Origin: Bacillota bacterium
GTDB lineage: Bacteria; Bacillota; Clostridia; Christensenellales; CAG-138
Reading direction: 5' to 3'
DNA length: 26,684 bases
Assembly (NCBI GenBank): GCA_023451115.1
Contig: JAEXFV010000113.1
Span: 1 to 26,684 of the forward strand
Made by a program: the position numbers and the translations under genes
The notes under the pieces: generated by a model
Seen by the model: the letters and a program-made list of their open reading frames with translations, nothing else
The model's database searches: none
What the model was told of the DNA's origin: nothing
Part shown: piece by piece, positions 14,067 through 22,256 of the stretch
How positions within the stretch are numbered: position 1 is the stretch's first letter
Layout: each line of letters opens with the position of its first letter

Positions 14067-14870
14067 TTAGTCTTGGTTCATGGCATTGGCTTTTTCTACA
14101 CAGGCTTTCACAGCGTCTAATACGGCATGGCGCAACCCTGCTTTTTCCAGAGCGGCAACGGCTTCAATTGTCGTTCCACCAGGGGAACATACGGCGTCCT
14201 TCAGCGCGCCGGGATGGCGCCCGGTCTCCAAAACCATTTTTCCAGCACCAACTACTGTCTGTGCGGCCAGTTGATATGCCAGATCGCGTGGCAATCCCGC
14301 TCGCACGCCGCCATCTGCCAAAGCTTCAATAAATAAATACACATATGCCGGGCCACTGCCGGAAACGCCGGTTACAGCATCCATTAACCTGGTTGGCACA
14401 AGCGCTACCTGGCCAATGGAGGAAAAGATTTTCTTTGCAAATATTAGCTCTTCTTGTTCCAATGTTTCATCTGCATCAAATGCAGTCATACCCTCCCCCA
14501 CCATGCAGGGTGTGTTGGGCATTACCCGTAAAATACGGCAGGTTTCCGGCAAAAGCGCTGCCAAACTTTTTCTGCTCCAACCCGTTACAATGGAAATCAG
14601 CGCCTTCCCGGCAAACGCATTGGAACATTCCTCCAGCACCAATTGGCAAATATTTGGCTTTACCGCCAACACAACCACATCACAAGCAGCAATCATCGCT
14701 CTGCTGCTCTGCGCTGTCAGTACACCAAGCTCGGCTTGTAGAGATTTGACCTTTTCCTGATGGGGATCAAAAATATAAATATGATCTGCAGTAACAACAT
14801 CCGCCTGTATCACACCACGCAAAATCGCTTCGCCCATATTTCCAGCGCCAATAAAACCAAGTTTCATCAT
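14067..14870 (-). CDS. proC: pyrroline-5-carboxylate reductase
   Basis: Last step of proline synthesis: reduces pyrroline-5-carboxylate with NAD(P)H. The 267-residue protein has the Rossmann motif GFIGAGNMGEAI (G8-x-G10-x2-G13), VMPNTPCMVGEGM, the dimerisation and active-site region SGSGPAYVYLFIEALADGG, and the C-terminal VCSPGGTTIEAV signature. The first of two adjacent ATGs is chosen because AGAGGAG lies seven bases before it. A promoter is visible at 14914-14943. rnhA and the recombinase follow on the same strand. Confidence 0.97.
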   Translation of the reverse strand: MMKLGFIGAGNMGEAILRGVIQADVVTADHIYIFDPHQEKVKSLQAELGVLTAQSSRAMIAACDVVVLAVKPNICQLVLEECSNAFAGKALISIVTGWSRKSLAALLPETCRILRVMPNTPCMVGEGMTAFDADETLEQEELIFAKKIFSSIGQVALVPTRLMDAVTGVSGSGPAYVYLFIEALADGGVRAGLPRDLAYQLAAQTVVGAGKMVLETGRHPGALKDAVCSPGGTTIEAVAALEKAGLRHAVLDAVKACVEKANAMNQD

Positions 14871-14913
14871 TGGATTGCTCCTCTATCTTTTCAGTACTTC
14901 TTTTTGACAGTGT

Positions 14914-14943
14914 ATCATAAAAACGCAATAAAGTCGAAGTCAA
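14914..14943 (-). promoter_or_regulatory. proC promoter
   Basis: On the minus strand TTGACT (14943-14938), 18-base spacer, TATGAT (14919-14914). It lies between the hut terminator and the proC ribosome binding site. Confidence 0.7.
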
Positions 14944-14968
14944 TCATACCGCCCTTATTCTTTTACGG

Positions 14969-14999
14969 AAAAAGCCGACAATAATCGTCGGCTTTTTTT
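14969..14999 (-). terminator. Rho-independent terminator of the hut operon
   Basis: GCCGAC (14974-14979) and GTCGGC (14987-14992) pair around AATAATC, extended by A/T pairs on both sides. T-tracts follow on both strands, so it can work bidirectionally. It lies 24 bases beyond hutD. Confidence 0.9.
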
Positions 15000-15022
15000 C
15001 TTTACGCTGGTCTCTTTTTCAC

Positions 15023-15643
15023 TCAAAAAGGGACGCAGGGCTTTGCCATTTGTAATTGCACTAAAATTAATTGAAGCTCTTGTAACGGATTACAAGTTAT
15101 TTGCGCAACAGAGCCTTGAAGCAGCAGCACTTCTCCCATTTCAATTGCAGTACTTTTCTCGTTTGCGATGATATGTCCATGACCCGCTAGACAATAAACT
15201 ACATTTTGCACCAATTGCAATCTGTGCTTTTCTCCCGAGTCTAGGGAAATTGTTTCCGCTTTTTGAAAAACAAAGGATCTTGCTTGCCCCTGGCAAATTC
15301 CCTTTCGCATCATAACGTTAAAATCCCTTATCCTGCCCTTGCTGCTGGTTCGCCAGGCGCCGTCAAAGCAATGGACATGCATTCGCTCCAACATAAATGG
15401 GGCTGATTCATTGTGTTGTAACATAAGCGCACCATTTAAGGGAATTAATATTCTATGATACTGGGGCAAACTAGTAAAAACGCTCTGCTCCTGCTCAACC
15501 AAAGCCGAGCTAATGCGCCAAACAAAATCCCGCTTTTGGTAATCAGCTTCCGGAGGCCAGATACACAACTGCGTAGTAGTCCCTCCAGACCAATGGGTGG
15601 TTTGCTGTTGTTGCGGTAAAATCTTGTCGATGCAAAAACGCAT
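15023..15643 (-). CDS. hutD: HutD-family cupin protein
   Basis: The 206-residue protein matches the HutD/Ves family: WSGGTTTQLCIWPPEADYQKRDF, then VWRISSALVE, a cupin-like core with YHRILIPLNGALML, CFDGAWRTSSKGRIRDFNVMMRKG, and a second half with HGHII and EMGEVLLLQG. HutD has no known enzymatic step in histidine breakdown; in Pseudomonas it has been proposed to limit hut activity, perhaps by binding an intermediate. Here it is the last gene of the operon, 24 bases behind fhs and just before the terminator. The GPFS-type segment usual in the family reads QSVFTSLP. Confidence 0.88.
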   Translation of the reverse strand: MRFCIDKILPQQQQTTHWSGGTTTQLCIWPPEADYQKRDFVWRISSALVEQEQSVFTSLPQYHRILIPLNGALMLQHNESAPFMLERMHVHCFDGAWRTSSKGRIRDFNVMMRKGICQGQARSFVFQKAETISLDSGEKHRLQLVQNVVYCLAGHGHIIANEKSTAIEMGEVLLLQGSVAQITCNPLQELQLILVQLQMAKPCVPF

Positions 15644-15667
15644 GCTGCCAGCCCCCTGCCTTCTGCT

Positions 15668-17341
15668 TTAGAACAATCCGGTAATCCTGCCCTGTGCGTC
15701 TACATCAATGCTCTCAGCGGCTGGTTTTTTGGGAAGCCCAGGCATTGTCATCACATCTCCGGTTAATGCCACTAAGAATCCCGCCCCACAAGAAACCTTA
15801 ATATTGCGCACCGTTACGACAAATCCCCTAGGCGCCCCCAACAGAGAAGGTTCATCAGAAAAACTGTATTGGGTTTTGGCCATACAGATGGGCAAATTCC
15901 CAAATCCCAGTTTTTCCAGCTGCTGTGCTTGTTTTTTTGCTCCAGGCGTTAATACAACCCCGTCAGCACGGTAAATCTTCTTGGCGATTGCTTCAATTTT
16001 TTCTTCAATGCCCAAATCCAGATCATAGCATAAAGAAAAATTAGCGTTTCCTTTTTCACACAGAGCTATGACCTCCTGCGCTAACGCAACTCCGCCCTCG
16101 GATCCTTTGGCCCATACTTCAGACAATGCAACCTTGACACCCAGAGCTTCACACTTGGATTTGACCAATTCAACCTCTTCCTTGGCATCCGTGGGGAAAT
16201 GATTTAGCGCTACTACAGCCGGCAGACCAAATACATCTTTAATATTTTGCACATGCTGTAACAGATTTGGCAGGCCCTTTTCCAAAGCTTCCAAATTTGT
16301 CTCAGAAAGCTGTGCTTTGGGTACTCCGCCATGGTGTTTAAGAGCACGAATAGTGGCTACTACAACAACCGCATCAGGCTTTAATCCAGCCATACGGCAT
16401 TTAATGTCGAAAAACTTTTCAGCACCCAAGTCTGCGCCGAAACCTGCTTCCGTGACCGCATACTCCCCCATCTGTATCGCTAACTTTGTGGCCACAACTG
16501 AGTTGCATCCATGGGCAATATTTGCAAAAGGCCCTCCGTGGATAATCGCCGGGTTCCCCTCCAATGTTTGCACCAGGTTTGGTTTCATGGCGTCCTTTAA
16601 AAGGGCACACATAGCGCCCTGAGCATGGAGCTGGCCTGCTGTTACCGGCTCGTCCTTAAAAGTATAGCCAATAATGATTCGGGAAAGCCGCTCTTTGAGA
16701 TCCTCCAAATCCTTTGCAAGGCATAGTACGGCCATGATCTCGCTCGCTACGGTAATATCAAATCCATCCTCACGAGGCATGCCATTGGGCTTTCCGCCAA
16801 GCCCGCAAACGATCTTTCTAAGCTGCCGGTCATTCATGTCCACACAGCGCTTCCAAGTGATTTTTCGCGGATCTATTTCTAGTTGGTTACCTTGCTGAAT
16901 ATGGTTATCAATCATAGCCGCAAGCAAATTGTTGGCTGCACCGATAGCATGAAAATCTCCAGTAAAATGCAGGTTAATATCCTCCATTGGCACAACCTGG
17001 GCATAGCCACCGCCTGCTGCCCCGCCTTTTACGCCAAATACCGGCCCTAGCGAAGGCTCTCTCAAGGCAATCACCGTCTTTTTGCCAATGCGGTTTAATG
17101 CGTCGCCCAATCCTACCGTGGTTGTAGTTTTTCCCTCTCCAGCGGGTGTAGGCGTAATTGCGGTAACTAGCACTAGCTTGCCCTGGGAGTTTGGCTTCGG
17201 CATATGCGCCACGTCAATTTTGGCTTTATATTTGCCATAGCATTCCACATATTCTTCATCAATACCCAGCTGTTCCGCAATTTTCATGATGGGCTTAAGC
17301 TGCGCCTGTTGTGCAATTTCGATATCTGATTTGTACTCCAC
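15668..17341 (-). CDS. fhs: formate-tetrahydrofolate ligase
   Basis: Interconverts formate, ATP and THF with 10-formyl-THF. The 557-residue protein has the P-loop PTPAGEGKTT (64-73), EPSLGPVFGVKGGAAGGGYAQ with the following VPMEDINLHFTGD, and the C-terminal MPGLPKKPAAESID hallmark. It starts with GTG at 17341, seven bases after AAAGGAG; no ATG fits. It lies 15 bases after fchA within the histidine operon. That position suggests it runs in reverse, releasing formate and making ATP from the C1 unit of histidine, as known for fermentative histidine degraders, although it could also serve general folate metabolism. Confidence 0.97.
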   Translation of the reverse strand: MEYKSDIEIAQQAQLKPIMKIAEQLGIDEEYVECYGKYKAKIDVAHMPKPNSQGKLVLVTAITPTPAGEGKTTTTVGLGDALNRIGKKTVIALREPSLGPVFGVKGGAAGGGYAQVVPMEDINLHFTGDFHAIGAANNLLAAMIDNHIQQGNQLEIDPRKITWKRCVDMNDRQLRKIVCGLGGKPNGMPREDGFDITVASEIMAVLCLAKDLEDLKERLSRIIIGYTFKDEPVTAGQLHAQGAMCALLKDAMKPNLVQTLEGNPAIIHGGPFANIAHGCNSVVATKLAIQMGEYAVTEAGFGADLGAEKFFDIKCRMAGLKPDAVVVVATIRALKHHGGVPKAQLSETNLEALEKGLPNLLQHVQNIKDVFGLPAVVALNHFPTDAKEEVELVKSKCEALGVKVALSEVWAKGSEGGVALAQEVIALCEKGNANFSLCYDLDLGIEEKIEAIAKKIYRADGVVLTPGAKKQAQQLEKLGFGNLPICMAKTQYSFSDEPSLLGAPRGFVVTVRNIKVSCGAGFLVALTGDVMTMPGLPKKPAAESIDVDAQGRITGLF

Positions 17342-17356
17342 TTTTGTGCTCCTTTT

Positions 17357-18001
17357 CTATTTCATTATCCTATCTATCGCATCCATTCCAATGCCCGCCA
17401 AAATATCCGCTACTATCTGCGCTGCTTTCTCCAGCATCGATTTTGCCTTACAGGAGAATGTCTGCGCTTTTTCAGGATCTTTTATGCCATCCAGGTTAAT
17501 GCATACATTCAGCCAGGCGCCTTTTAAGCAGGCCTCCAAGTTCAACGCAGCAACACCTAAATCGCTTGCGCAGTTGTTATTAGAGTGGCCTACCAGAGCT
17601 TGCGTAAGCTTTAACGCCTCCAGCGCCAATTCCATCGTGGCAAATGGCACCTGTGTGGCCTCTAAAGTAGCTGCCGCAATTGCTGCACTGCGCTCTGCCT
17701 TTTGCGCGTCTGTTTCCTTCGGCAGCTGGTAGGCAGCGGAAACCAGGTTAAAGGCTTCTGTATCGGCGTCAATTTGCAGCAGCATTCTCTGCCTGAGTTT
17801 ATCTGCATCAGCAGAAACTTGCAGGCATAGCCCCAACTCATCAGCATATTTTTTTTTGCCAATGGTTAATGCCGCAACCATACCAGCTAAGGCAATTCCC
17901 TGCGCACCGGATAATGCACTGGCGCTGCCGCCACCCGGGGCAGGTGCGTTGGAAGCCAGTACCTTTATGTAATCCTGCACTTGCATTTCTACAAGTCTCA
18001 T
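17357..18001 (-). CDS. fchA: formimidoyltetrahydrofolate cyclodeaminase
   Basis: Converts 5-formimino-THF to 5,10-methenyl-THF and ammonia, the step after FtcD. The 214-residue protein begins MRLVEMQVQDYIKVLASNAP, then APGGGSASALSGAQGIALAG, the family's folate-site signature. It also has IDADTEAFNLVSAAYQLPK and the helix-rich remainder with NNNCASDLGVAALNLEA. The start is ATG 18001, preceded by AGGAGGG; a longer in-frame reading to 18061 lacks a site. The ATG overlaps the hutI stop as ATGA, so translation is probably coupled. Confidence 0.95.
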   Translation of the reverse strand: MRLVEMQVQDYIKVLASNAPAPGGGSASALSGAQGIALAGMVAALTIGKKKYADELGLCLQVSADADKLRQRMLLQIDADTEAFNLVSAAYQLPKETDAQKAERSAAIAAATLEATQVPFATMELALEALKLTQALVGHSNNNCASDLGVAALNLEACLKGAWLNVCINLDGIKDPEKAQTFSCKAKSMLEKAAQIVADILAGIGMDAIDRIMK

Positions 18002-19226
18002 TTCACAATCCCTCCTGATTTTATCACAACCTCTGCCAAATTGCTGCCCATGCGGTAACAAAGCAACTCAAAATCTACCGCATTCCAAATCACAAGATCC
18101 GCCTGCTTGCCAACCTCCACAGTGCCCAAAAGATCTCCTTTGCCAATGGCGCAGGCCGCATTTAAGGTTACGGCAGTCAAAATTTCTTCCGGAAGCAGCC
18201 GATATTTTAAATATCCCAGGTTTATGCTAAGCTGCAAATTCAGAGATGGGCAGGAGCCCGGGTTAAAATCGGAAGCAATCGCTACAGGAATACCACGTTT
18301 GATCATCTCCCGCGCTTGGGCATATTGCTTATTCAAATAAAGGGAAGTTTGGGGAAGCAAGCAGGCTGTCACACCGCCTTTTGCCATAGCTGCCATACCT
18401 TTTTCCCCGGTGGCAATCAAATGCTCCGCTGTAATTGCGCCCAATTCCCCTGCCAGTTCCGCGCCACCGATCTCTTCAATTTCATCCGCATGGATCTTTA
18501 ACCCAAATCCCAAATCCTTCGCCGCTTGCAAAATCCGCTTGCTTTGAAGCGCGTCAAATACTGCTTCCTCACAAAATACATCGCAATATTCCGCTAGCTG
18601 TTCCCTGGCGATCAGAGGCAGCATTTCTTCACAGATCAAATCCACATAGGCGTTGGGATCTTTCGCATACTCCGGAGGAACCGCATGGGCCCCCAAATAA
18701 GTGGGAACAATGTCCATCTGATGTTCCTTTGCAAGCCGCCGAATAACGCGCAACTGCTTTAGTTCTGTTTCCCGATCCAAGCCATATCCACTTTTTATTT
18801 CTGATGTGGTAACACCCAGCGCCAACATTTCATCTAAGAAGCCCTTGGAACGGAAGAACAATTCCTCTTCGCTCGCTTCACGTGTGCGGCGCACGGTATC
18901 CAAGATGCCTCCGCCAGCCTTTAAAATTTCCAGATAGGAAGCGCCTTTGATCTTAAGAGGAATCTCATGATCACGCCACCCGCCAAACACCAGATGGGTA
19001 TGCGCGTCGATTAGCCCTGGCGTAACCAAACGTCCCTTTGCATCCAACACCTGAACCCCCTCTGGGCACAGCGGCAACGCCCCATTCTCTGTCACTGCGG
19101 CAATTTTCCCATCTAGTATGAGTACAGCCGCATTATGATAGACTTTATTATAAGCCTGTTTTTTCCTTTCGCACTTTGGGATCCCAAAGGGGTCTGGAGT
19201 TTCCCAATATTTTGAATAAGCAGCAT
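17998..19226 (-). CDS. hutI: imidazolonepropionase, read in two frames joined at A_AAA_AAC
   Basis: Hydrolyses 4-imidazolone-5-propanoate to N-formimino-L-glutamate. The main frame (to the stop at 17998) carries the metal-binding H-x-H in GLIDAHTHLVFGG, AGGGILDTVRRTREAS, KIHADEIEEIGGAELA and IASDFNPGSCPS. The N-terminus lies in another frame: ATG 19226, after GGGGGAAGG, reads MLLIQNIGKLQTPLGSQSAK, the expected HutI opening. The frames meet at 19164-19158, GGA AAA AAC AGG; one more A, or a -1 shift on the A_AAA_AAC heptamer, joins them into about 409 residues. An uninterrupted main-frame reading begins only at TTG 19284 with no ribosome site and an unrelated N-terminus. Frameshift mutation, read error, slippage or programmed frameshift are all open. 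Confidence 0.88.
19174..19189. repeat. 16-bp palindrome just upstream of the hutI slip site
   Basis: CTTTGGGATCCCAAAG is its own reverse complement. In the direction of hutI it ends nine bases before the A_AAA_AAC heptamer. Confidence 0.85.
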
Positions 19227-19310
19227 AGTAGCGGATCCTTCCCCCGAAATCATCAGCAACTTCGGTAGAGTACTCTGTCAGCAAAACCTGTTCTTTGATT
19301 ATTTTATCAT

Positions 19311-20207
19311 TTAAAGAATATAATTTTCCAGTACCTGTTTCTCCGCATTAAAGTCTTCGATTTGCAGATAATATTCTGCCGAATCGATGAGCGCGCGCAT
19401 CGGTGCAAGCCCAACCACTTCAGTGCCAATTACCTGCACGCCATATCGGGCTGCTTCAAAACGAATAAATTCCACCACCCTATATAAAGGCGTTTTTTGA
19501 TAATTGGTCATATTAATGGATACCTGAGCAGTATGCCGTTCTTTCAGCAATACCCCCATAGCTTTCACACATTCCAGTCCACCGCTGGAGCGGCGGATAA
19601 TTTTTGCGATCTTGTTTGCAATTTCAACATTATCCGTAGACAGATTGACGTTAAAAGCAACCAATGGCATGCGTGTGCCTACGGCAACCACGCCTGCGGT
19701 AGGATGGATTTGCGCGCCGCCAAAATCGGGCTTCCATTCTGGCTTTTGAAGCTTCTCCGCCATGCCCTCAAACTGCCCTTTTCGGATCGCTGCAAGATTT
19801 TCCCGATAAGGCGCTGAAGCTGATGCTTCATATAAGAATACCGGTATACCGGCTTCCATATAAATCCGTTCTCCCACCTCTTTTGAAAGTGCGATACATT
19901 CTTCCACGCTGACCTCTTTAATGGGAATAAACGGAATAACGTCTACTGCGCCCATACGTGGATGCTCACCCTGGTGCTTATTCATATCGATCAATTCTGC
20001 TGCCTTTTTTGCTACCCGGACGGCTGCTTCCCCTACCCCTTCCGGGCATCCCATAAAGGTAATCACGCTGCGATTGTGGCTTGCATCGCTGGAATAATCC
20101 AGCAATGTCACGCCAGGAACGCTACGCACCTCTGCCACCACAGCTTCTACAATCTCAGGGTTTCTGCCTTCACTGATATTGGGAACGCATTCAACAATTT
20201 TTGCCAT
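19311..20207 (-). CDS. ftcD: glutamate formimidoyltransferase
   Basis: Transfers the formimino group from formiminoglutamate to THF, leaving glutamate. The 298-residue protein covers the N- and middle subdomains of the transferase only; the cyclodeaminase is a separate protein (fchA). The opening is MAKIVECVPNISEGRN. Catalytic H82 lies in HQGEHPRMGAVDVIPFIP, and FGGAQIHPTAGVVAVGTRMPLVAFNVNL and RYGVQVIGTEVVGL are typical. It starts 13 bases after hutU with AAAGGGCAAATTT before the ATG. There are 84 bases to the true hutI start. Confidence 0.96.
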   Translation of the reverse strand: MAKIVECVPNISEGRNPEIVEAVVAEVRSVPGVTLLDYSSDASHNRSVITFMGCPEGVGEAAVRVAKKAAELIDMNKHQGEHPRMGAVDVIPFIPIKEVSVEECIALSKEVGERIYMEAGIPVFLYEASASAPYRENLAAIRKGQFEGMAEKLQKPEWKPDFGGAQIHPTAGVVAVGTRMPLVAFNVNLSTDNVEIANKIAKIIRRSSGGLECVKAMGVLLKERHTAQVSINMTNYQKTPLYRVVEFIRFEAARYGVQVIGTEVVGLAPMRALIDSAEYYLQIEDFNAEKQVLENYIL

Positions 20208-20220
20208 AAATTTGCCCTTT

Positions 20221-22233
20221 CTATTTTACCAAATTTTCAATCAAATCATCGTTTACCCGATAGGGAATGGTAACATGGGCATTGCCCGTTTGCTTTTGGT
20301 TGTATGCTACGATAGTTTCCACAGCATGCTCATTACGTGCCCAGCACCTGCGCGCTACGCCACCCATGACATCCCACATCATAGCGGAACGGATAATCTC
20401 ATCCGTTTGCTCAGTTCCATCCAGAAGAAGCCCAAATCCACCATTGATGGCTTTCCCAATGCCAACTCCGCCGCCGTTGTGCAAGGCGCATAGTGTCATG
20501 CCCCGAGCCGCATTGCCCGCAAAACATTGCACAGCCATGTCTGCCATTACATTGCTACCGTCTTTGATGTTAGCGGTCTCCCGGAAAGGCGAGTCTGTTC
20601 CACTCACATCATGGTGATCCCGGCCCAGCATCACTGGCCCAATTTCCCCATTGCGTACCATTTCATTGAAACGCAGCGCAATCCTGGTTCGTCCCTCCGC
20701 ATCCTGGTACAGGATACGTGCCTGGGTACCTACAACCAGCTTATTCTCTTCAGCATCCCGGATCCAAATATAATTATCCCGGTCTTGGAAACGGCGATCC
20801 GGGTCAATGCAGTCCATAGCCGCATGATCCGTCTTTCTCAGGTCTTCCGGCTTGCCGCTCAGGCACACCCAACGGAATGGTCCATAACCATAGTCAAAAA
20901 GCAAAGGTCCCATAATGTCTTCTACATAGGAAGGGAAAATAAATCCATCTTTTTCGTCTACACCGTTTTGGGAAATTTCCTTTACACCACTATCGAATAC
21001 CGCCTTCATAAAAGAATTTCCATAATCAAAGAAATAGGTCCCTTTATTATGAAGGGCACAAATCGCATCGAAGTGCCGCCGCAGGGATGCATCTACCAAA
21101 CGACGGAACCGTTCCCGGTCATCATGCAGCAGGGCCGTTCTCTCTGCAAAGGTGACACCTACCGGACAATATCCTCCATTATATACATTATGGCAAGATG
21201 TTTGATCGCTGAGCATATCGATGGCAAATCCAACTTTTTGCGCATGCTCCAACAAATCCACAATATTCCCATGGTAAGCAATCGAAATACTGGTGCCTTT
21301 TTCCCGGTTTTCCTGGGCTAAGGCAAACACCTCATCCAGATTGTCGCTGATTACATTTACCCAGCCCTGTTGATACCGGGTTTCAATACGAGAGCGGTCA
21401 ACCTCTGCAAATACGCCCACCGCCCGGGCAATGTTGGCTGCTTTGGGCTGTGCTCCACTCATACCGCCCAAACCAGAGGACACAAACACCTTTCCTTTGA
21501 GGTCTCCCGTTTGGGATACCCCCAGGTACTTACGCCCTACGCCTAATATGGTATTAAATGTGCCGTGCACAATTCCTTGGGGGCCAATATACATCCAGCC
21601 GCCTGCAGTCATCTGCCCATAATTGGCCACCCCAAGCTGCTCGGCTACTTCCCAGTCATCTAAATTGTCAAACATGCCTACCATTAGCGCATTGGTTAGA
21701 ATAACGCGGGGCGCTTCCCGTTTAGAGGGGAATAATCCTACCGGGTGCCCGGACTCAATAACCAACGTCTGATCTTCCGTAAGTTCTTCTAAATATTTTT
21801 TAATCAGGCGGTATTGCAGCCAGTTCTGACAGGGCTGCCCTGTTTCACCATAGGTTACCAGCTCATATGGATACAAAGCGATTTCAAAATCCAAGTTGTT
21901 ATCGATCATGACCTGAAAGGCTTTGCCCGCCAAACATTTTCCTTTGTAGGCATCAATGGGTTTGCCATAAATACGTCCTTGCGGGCGATACCGGTAAGCA
22001 TAAATGCGCCCACGCGTGCGCAGCTCCTCTAAGAACTCCGGAGCCAATGCTTCATGGAGTTCTTCTGGCACATACCGCAAAGCATTGCGTAGCGCCAATT
22101 TGGTTTGTGCTGGGGTAAGGCGATACCCTCTGTCCGGTGCACGTCTTTTATCCGGCTCAAATTCTGGGTATTCCGGCAACACCGCATCCAAACGGATCGT
22201 CATCGCTTGCTTGATTGCTTCATTACTAATCAT
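20221..22233 (-). CDS. hutU: urocanate hydratase
   Basis: Second step of histidine degradation, urocanate to 4-imidazolone-5-propanoate, using tightly bound NAD+ as an electrophile. With ATG 22233 (AGGAGAG seven bases upstream) the protein is 670 residues, MISNEAIKQAMTIRLDAVLP. A longer reading to 22275 runs into the hutH-hutU gap and has no ribosome site. The NAD-binding segment FVSSGLGGMSGAQPKAANIA and downstream DMLSDQTSCHN, GPFRWVCLSG and GLALHNGGGVGIGKAINGGFG-like stretches mark the family. This is the longer, clostridial-type HutU rather than the roughly 560-residue form. It lies 23 bases after hutH. Confidence 0.96.
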   Translation of the reverse strand: MISNEAIKQAMTIRLDAVLPEYPEFEPDKRRAPDRGYRLTPAQTKLALRNALRYVPEELHEALAPEFLEELRTRGRIYAYRYRPQGRIYGKPIDAYKGKCLAGKAFQVMIDNNLDFEIALYPYELVTYGETGQPCQNWLQYRLIKKYLEELTEDQTLVIESGHPVGLFPSKREAPRVILTNALMVGMFDNLDDWEVAEQLGVANYGQMTAGGWMYIGPQGIVHGTFNTILGVGRKYLGVSQTGDLKGKVFVSSGLGGMSGAQPKAANIARAVGVFAEVDRSRIETRYQQGWVNVISDNLDEVFALAQENREKGTSISIAYHGNIVDLLEHAQKVGFAIDMLSDQTSCHNVYNGGYCPVGVTFAERTALLHDDRERFRRLVDASLRRHFDAICALHNKGTYFFDYGNSFMKAVFDSGVKEISQNGVDEKDGFIFPSYVEDIMGPLLFDYGYGPFRWVCLSGKPEDLRKTDHAAMDCIDPDRRFQDRDNYIWIRDAEENKLVVGTQARILYQDAEGRTRIALRFNEMVRNGEIGPVMLGRDHHDVSGTDSPFRETANIKDGSNVMADMAVQCFAGNAARGMTLCALHNGGGVGIGKAINGGFGLLLDGTEQTDEIIRSAMMWDVMGGVARRCWARNEHAVETIVAYNQKQTGNAHVTIPYRVNDDLIENLVK

Positions 22234-22256
22234 GCTTCTACTCTCCTGTAATGAAA

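Noticed and set aside
19227..19284. TTG at 19284 as the start of hutI
   Set aside because: There is no proper ribosome binding site, and the resulting N-terminus has no HutI character, whereas ATG 19226 in the other frame does.
20527..21321. 264-codon open frame on the plus strand
   Set aside because: It lies wholly antisense to hutU, whose protein is complete and strongly conserved, and its product matches nothing I recognise. It is a shadow frame.
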